Shown: piece by piece, positions 5,614 to 8,990 of the stretch
Numbering within the stretch: position 1 is the stretch's first letter
How the letters are laid out: each line of letters begins with the position of its first letter
Source of the DNA: Thermofilaceae archaeon
GTDB lineage: Archaea > Thermoproteota > Thermoprotei > Thermofilales > Thermofilaceae
Reading direction: 5' to 3'
Assembly: GCA_027017025.1 (NCBI GenBank)
Contig: JALURH010000189.1
Location: forward strand, 1-8,990
Length of the DNA: 8,990 nt
Position numbers and translations under genes: made by a program
Notes under the pieces: generated by a model
Database searches by the model: none
What the model saw: the letters and a program-made list of their open reading frames with translations, nothing else
Told to the model about the DNA's origin: nothing

Positions 5614-6828
5614 TTGTCTTTTGTGCGCGTACTACATAGAGTTGATGAGACTCTACAGATAGTATCGAAATATATATCTAATCCACCAGTAACTAAAGTA
5701 GATTCTATACAAGCATTGGGAAAATACTCGGCTACAAGCGTATATTCCCGAGTAGTACTACCGCCTAAACCTAAGTCAACTATGGATGGCTATGCGGTGA
5801 AAAGTGAGGACTGTGTTGATGCTTCTCCAACAAATCCTGTTATTCTGAGGCTATTAGAGATGCGGATTAGACCTGGAAAACACTACGAGATAGTAGTTGA
5901 AAGAGGATACGCTATACCCATAGAAACTGGCGCCTTTCTACCTGAGGGCTCTGATGCTGTAGTGCCGGTAGAATATACTGAGGTTGAGGATAATCGCTTA
6001 CTAGTATACCAGGCTGTAGGAAAATATGAGAATGTATCACTACCTGGTGAAGAGCTAAAGAAGGGAGAAATTATACTGAAAAGAGGGGATAGGATTCGTC
6101 CATGGCATATAGCTGCATTAATTGTTAACAACGAGAAGGAGGTACCAGTTTATGACTTAAAGGCTTCACTAATAGTTACTGGTGAAGAATTTATTGGTTC
6201 TAGCTATTTTCCACCATTTACACAACATATCGTTGGTGGATGGTTGATTGAAAACGGGATAGAGATTGTTGAGGAGCGGCTTCTAGGCGATTCCTTAGAG
6301 GAGATTTATGCAGCGATTCTAGAGCTACTTAGAGGCTCCTATATAGTTATAGTTATGGGAGGTACTTCTATTGGCTCAAAGGATTTTAGTATTAAAGCAA
6401 TTAAGAGGATTAAACCGGATATCTTGGTGCATGGATTCGCTATTCGTCCTGGGAGAACAGCTAGCTTAGCTATAAAAAATGGAAGAATTATAATGGGTAT
6501 AAGTGGCCTGCCAGTAGCGGCATTATCGTCTCTCGAGAATATTCTGAGACCTTTATTAAGGGATTATGTCGGCCTAAATATCCCGGGGAGAACGAAAGTG
6601 AAAGCCAGGCTCACTAGACGTGTTACAATTAAGGCTGGTTTTAAGGGGTTTATTAGAGTAAAGGTATATAGGGAGAATGGAGAGGTTTATGCTGAGCCGA
6701 TAATGGTGGGAGGCTCTGGATCTCTCTCCAGCTTACTGCAGGGTAATGGTTTTCTCTACTTACCTGAGGATATTGAGGGATTTGAGGAAGGAGAGATTGT
6801 AGAGGTGGAGCTGTATGGGAGGCTCTAG
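5614..6828 (+). CDS. moeA: MoeA-family protein with diverged molybdopterin-binding domain (first of two paralogues)
   Basis: MoeA inserts molybdate or tungstate into adenylylated molybdopterin. This 404-aa protein keeps the family order: N-terminal domain with STMDGYAV (56-62), PIETGAFLPEGSDAVVPVEYTE (102-123), PGEELKKGEIILKRGDRI, MoCF-like domain with VMGGTSIGSKDF (248-258), and the C-terminal beta domain. Several usual motifs are altered. The loop after TGEEF (189-193) is about six residues shorter than in the next gene's product and lacks YDSN. PGKP is PGRT (279-282). GLPGNPVS is GISGLPVA (295-302), losing the first conserved proline. The start is TTG 5614 or GTG 5623; neither has a good ribosome site, and a stop codon at 5605 limits extension. 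Alignment with the downstream paralogue fits either. It overlaps the next gene by 14 bases. It may be a partner, a regulator or a metal-specific variant. Confidence 0.88.
   Translation: MSFVRVLHRVDETLQIVSKYISNPPVTKVDSIQALGKYSATSVYSRVVLPPKPKSTMDGYAVKSEDCVDASPTNPVILRLLEMRIRPGKHYEIVVERGYAIPIETGAFLPEGSDAVVPVEYTEVEDNRLLVYQAVGKYENVSLPGEELKKGEIILKRGDRIRPWHIAALIVNNEKEVPVYDLKASLIVTGEEFIGSSYFPPFTQHIVGGWLIENGIEIVEERLLGDSLEEIYAAILELLRGSYIVIVMGGTSIGSKDFSIKAIKRIKPDILVHGFAIRPGRTASLAIKNGRIIMGISGLPVAALSSLENILRPLLRDYVGLNIPGRTKVKARLTRRVTIKAGFKGFIRVKVYRENGEVYAEPIMVGGSGSLSSLLQGNGFLYLPEDIEGFEEGEIVEVELYGRL
6802..6807 (+). promoter_or_regulatory. Ribosome binding site deciding the start of the second MoeA gene
   Basis: GAGGTG lies seven bases before the ATG at 6815, inside the last codons of the first MoeA gene. 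It is the strongest Shine-Dalgarno match in the window and fixes the ATG as start. A second site, AGGAGG (6842-6847), stands three bases before an in-frame GTG at 6851 and might permit a product 12 residues shorter. Confidence 0.6.
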
Positions 6829-8785
6829 GAGGAAGATATATAGGAGGCTCGTGGATGTTAATAAAGTCCCCGACATATTATCTAGGTATATTAAGCTTGA
6901 ACCTAGGGGGATCGAGAACATATATATTGGGGATGCTGTGGGGAGGGTTCTTGCCGAGAACATATATTCGCGAATAAATCTACCACCTTATACGCGGGCA
7001 TTGATGGATGGGTACGCTGTAATATCGGAGGACGTAGCCGAGGCATGGGAAAATAGTCCTGTAGAGCTTAAAGTTATCGATAGATTAGCTACAGGCGATA
7101 CCAGGATAATTGAGGTAAATAGGGGAGAATGTGTTGAGGTATCTACGGGGGCTATAGTACCATTCCCGGCAGACGCCGTCGTCCCGGTTGAGTATACCAG
7201 TAGGGTAGGTAATAAGGTTCTAGTATATAGGAGGGTTAAACACGGAGAAAACATAGATTATGTAGGTTCAGATGCTATTGAAGGAGAAATTATAGCGTGG
7301 AAAGGCACGATCCTAACGCCCCTACTTATTTCTTCCTTAGCGGCTGCTGGTATAAATAGGGTAAGGGTCTATAGGAGGATAAGAGTCGCTATCATACCTA
7401 CCGGTAATGAATTGAGGGAGGTGGAGGCTAAACTTAAATATGGCGAGATATATGACTCTAATTCCCACATGGTGTATTCCTTGCTACTAAAATTAGGTGC
7501 TGAACCAATTAGGTTACCGCCAGTTCCCGATGACAGGAAGATGCTTAGAGACACTATTGATAGGGTCATTGATGAATGTGATATTGTAGCCGTTATTGGA
7601 GGGACGTCTGCTGGTCTAGAAGATACCACTTATAGAGTCTTCTCCGAATATAACCCAGGTGTAATAATACATGGTATAAAAACTAAGCCTGGACGCCCAT
7701 TGGTTATAGCGCTATCTGGGGATAAGATTCTTCTAGGTTTGCCCGGTTTCCCTCTCTCATGCTACTTAACGTCAAACCTGGTTTTAGTACCTCTAGTAGC
7801 TAAGTTGCAGGGGATTTCATCTAGGGAAAACAATCTTCATAAAGCTAAGTTACTTATCCCTATTAAAGGTATTCCAGGGCTTAGATACTATGTTCCAGTT
7901 ATATTAACCCCAAAAGGTGAAAAACTTTATGCATATCCCCTACTTACTCATAGTGGCAGGATAGTATTATCTTCCCTAGTTGATGGTTTTGCCGAAATAC
8001 CCGAGAATATAGATTCTATACCCGCTGGGAGCGAGGTAAAAGTTAGGGTATTTCCTGGGCAGAGAATATATGAGGCCAACATTATTGGAAGTCATTGTCC
8101 ATTACTTGAGGAAATAATAGCTAGAGTAAAGGAGAGATTCAATGTTAGGGTCTTTTATACTGGAAGTATGGGCGGTTTACAAATGATTAAACTGGGTATA
8201 TCGGATCTCTCCGGTATTCACCTCTATGATTTAGATACGGGGGAGTACAATATACCCTATATTCTTAAAGCTGGAATAAAAAATGCTGTATTGATACGTG
8301 GGTATCTGCGTGAACAAGGTTTTGTTTTTAAAAAAGAACACAAAAGTATTAGAACATTTAAGGATATAATTGATAATAATCTGAGATTCGTTAATAGGAA
8401 CTCGGGTTCCGGTACTAGAATACTTATAGACCAGCTTATTGAGAAGGAAGCCATAAAGCATGGTATAAGCGTGGATGAATTCAGGTCAAAGCTAAGAGGC
8501 TATACCTTTGAGGCAAAAACACATGAAACAGTAGCATACTTGATATCTCGAGGCATAGCTGACGTCGGTGTGGCTATACGCTATGTAGCTGAGAGGTATG
8601 GTTTATCCTTCCATAAAATATCTGATGAATACTTCGATTTTATAGTACGTAAGGAATCTTTGGAGAAAAAATCAATAGAGATGTTCCTAGAGATAGTTAG
8701 ATCTGAGGGATTCTACAGTATCCTGGAAAGGTTCCCCGGATATAAACTATTGGACAACTCCTTTAAGATAATAGCCAGGTTCTAG
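6815..8785 (+). CDS. moeA: Molybdopterin molybdenumtransferase MoeA fused to a C-terminal periplasmic-binding-protein-like domain
   Basis: The 656-aa protein has two parts. Residues 1-415 are a complete MoeA: ALMDGYAV (63-69), STGAIVPFPADAVVPVEYT (110-128), PTGNEL (195-200), GEIYDSN (210-216), IGGTSAGLED (261-270), KPGRP (291-295) and LLGLPGFPLSC (306-316), so the active-site motifs missing from the upstream paralogue are present. Residues 421-650 are a COG1910-type, LysR-substrate-like binding domain: GSHCPLLEEI, YTGSMGGLQMIKLGISDLSGIHLYD-type core, NRNSGSGTR (527-535), THETVAYLISRGIADVGVA (569-587) and a terminal GYKLLDN. No signal peptide or membrane segment is seen, so the binding domain is cytosolic and may sense molybdate, tungstate or a pterin. 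This fusion is known in archaea. Start ATG 6815 follows GAGGTG and overlaps the upstream gene by 14 bases, so translation is probably coupled. Confidence 0.95.
   Translation: MGGSRRKIYRRLVDVNKVPDILSRYIKLEPRGIENIYIGDAVGRVLAENIYSRINLPPYTRALMDGYAVISEDVAEAWENSPVELKVIDRLATGDTRIIEVNRGECVEVSTGAIVPFPADAVVPVEYTSRVGNKVLVYRRVKHGENIDYVGSDAIEGEIIAWKGTILTPLLISSLAAAGINRVRVYRRIRVAIIPTGNELREVEAKLKYGEIYDSNSHMVYSLLLKLGAEPIRLPPVPDDRKMLRDTIDRVIDECDIVAVIGGTSAGLEDTTYRVFSEYNPGVIIHGIKTKPGRPLVIALSGDKILLGLPGFPLSCYLTSNLVLVPLVAKLQGISSRENNLHKAKLLIPIKGIPGLRYYVPVILTPKGEKLYAYPLLTHSGRIVLSSLVDGFAEIPENIDSIPAGSEVKVRVFPGQRIYEANIIGSHCPLLEEIIARVKERFNVRVFYTGSMGGLQMIKLGISDLSGIHLYDLDTGEYNIPYILKAGIKNAVLIRGYLREQGFVFKKEHKSIRTFKDIIDNNLRFVNRNSGSGTRILIDQLIEKEAIKHGISVDEFRSKLRGYTFEAKTHETVAYLISRGIADVGVAIRYVAERYGLSFHKISDEYFDFIVRKESLEKKSIEMFLEIVRSEGFYSILERFPGYKLLDNSFKIIARF
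8075..8764 (+). other. Encoded COG1910-like substrate-binding domain of the MoeA fusion
   Basis: Residues 421-650 of the fusion form a two-lobe binding-protein fold. The signatures are GSHCPLLE at its start, SMGGLQMIKLG and SDLSGIHLYD in lobe one, NSGSGTR at the ligand loop, and ADVGVAIRYVAERYGL with DFIV in lobe two. The domain lies wholly within the coding frame, with no frameshift at the junction (about 415-421). The ligand is not determinable from sequence. Confidence 0.8.
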
Positions 8786-8920
8786 CGACAACAAGATTCC
8801 ATATACTATCTCTAGGATAAGGCCAATTCTCCAGCGGTTATGAAGTCCTATAACATTGAGTCACTGTGGATAGCTCATATGGTAAAAACTTAATGAGACG
8901 ATGCTCGATACTTTCTTGGG
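8786..8920. other. Noncoding gap with no recognised gene
   Basis: This stretch after the MoeA operon holds only very short reading frames on both strands. No oligo-T terminator is obvious directly after the MoeA stop. The only candidate signal is AAACTTAAT (8885-8893), a possible TATA box about 30 bases before the reading frame at 8921. Confidence 0.5.
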
Positions 8921-8990
8921 ATGAAGAAACTATGGGGGTCTGAAGCATTGATGATCGTCCCAGAACTGACCGTTTGCCCTAACTTTGTTT
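8921..8990 (+). CDS. Possible start of a further gene, cut by the window end
   Basis: An ATG at 8921 opens a frame that stays open to the window end (23 codons, beginning MKKLWGSEALMIVPEL). It has no in-frame upstream alternative because of a stop at 8894. There is no GGTG site, only TTGGG directly before the ATG. The TATA-like AAACTTAAT at 8885-8893 would suit a leaderless or nearly leaderless message. The fragment is too short to recognise and could be chance; a small RNA is an alternative reading of the same bases. Confidence 0.25.
   Translation, partial: MKKLWGSEALMIVPELTVCPNFV

Noticed and set aside
5614..6828. First MoeA gene as a pseudogene
   Set aside because: The frame is full length and uninterrupted, keeps several active-site motifs, and is in a tight overlapping operon; divergence of function fits better than decay.
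8231..8461. Two minus-strand frames (65-76 codons) in the binding-domain part of the MoeA fusion
   Set aside because: They are opposite a well-conserved domain and simply reflect its AT-rich codons.

Overview
The window looks like a chromosomal segment of a hyperthermophilic crenarchaeon, most likely of the Desulfurococcales type. This is inferred from several traits. The DNA is AT-rich, with heavy use of AGG/AGA and ATA codons. GTG and TTG starts are common. Shine-Dalgarno sites are of the GGTG / GAGGTG kind, mixed with genes that look leaderless. The gene content is also archaeal: an M42 TET-type aminopeptidase, a membrane-anchored surface protein, and paired MoeA paralogues, one of them fused to a periplasmic-binding-protein-like domain. 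There are no tRNA or rRNA genes, no CRISPR array and no recognisable insertion sequence. The genus cannot be fixed from the sequence alone.

Layout: (1) 168-1238, plus strand: two closely spaced unknown genes (63 and 283 aa), each with one N-terminal membrane segment. The second looks exported and carries several N-glycosylation sequons. A TATA-rich promoter with a 10-bp inverted repeat lies upstream. (2) 1239-1453: a noncoding gap with a cluster of WTCCCC/GGGGAT motifs, leading into a small acylphosphatase gene (1454-1735). (3) 1757-5432, minus strand: an M42 aminopeptidase (5432-4329) followed by an 810-aa cell-surface protein (4189-1757). The surface protein has a signal peptide, a gluzincin-type HELTH...TEG zinc site, four tandem beta-sandwich repeats and a C-terminal membrane anchor. 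It converges on the acylphosphatase gene with only 21 bp between the stops. (4) 5614-8785, plus strand, divergent from the M42 gene: a two-gene operon of MoeA paralogues overlapping by 14 bp. The first (404 aa) has lost several conserved residues in the molybdopterin-binding domain. The second (656 aa) is a canonical MoeA fused to a COG1910-like substrate-binding domain. (5) 8786-8990: mostly featureless, with the possible start of another gene at 8921.

The MoeA pair would insert molybdenum or, in this kind of organism, tungsten into molybdopterin; the fused binding domain may sense the oxyanion or the cofactor. The M42 enzyme trims peptides in the cytoplasm, while the neighbouring surface protein probably acts outside the cell, so the two form at most a loose peptide-use theme. 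The least explained items are the surface gluzincin-repeat protein, the degenerate MoeA paralogue and the two-gene membrane/exported cassette at the left end. No clearly new defence or mobile system is visible.
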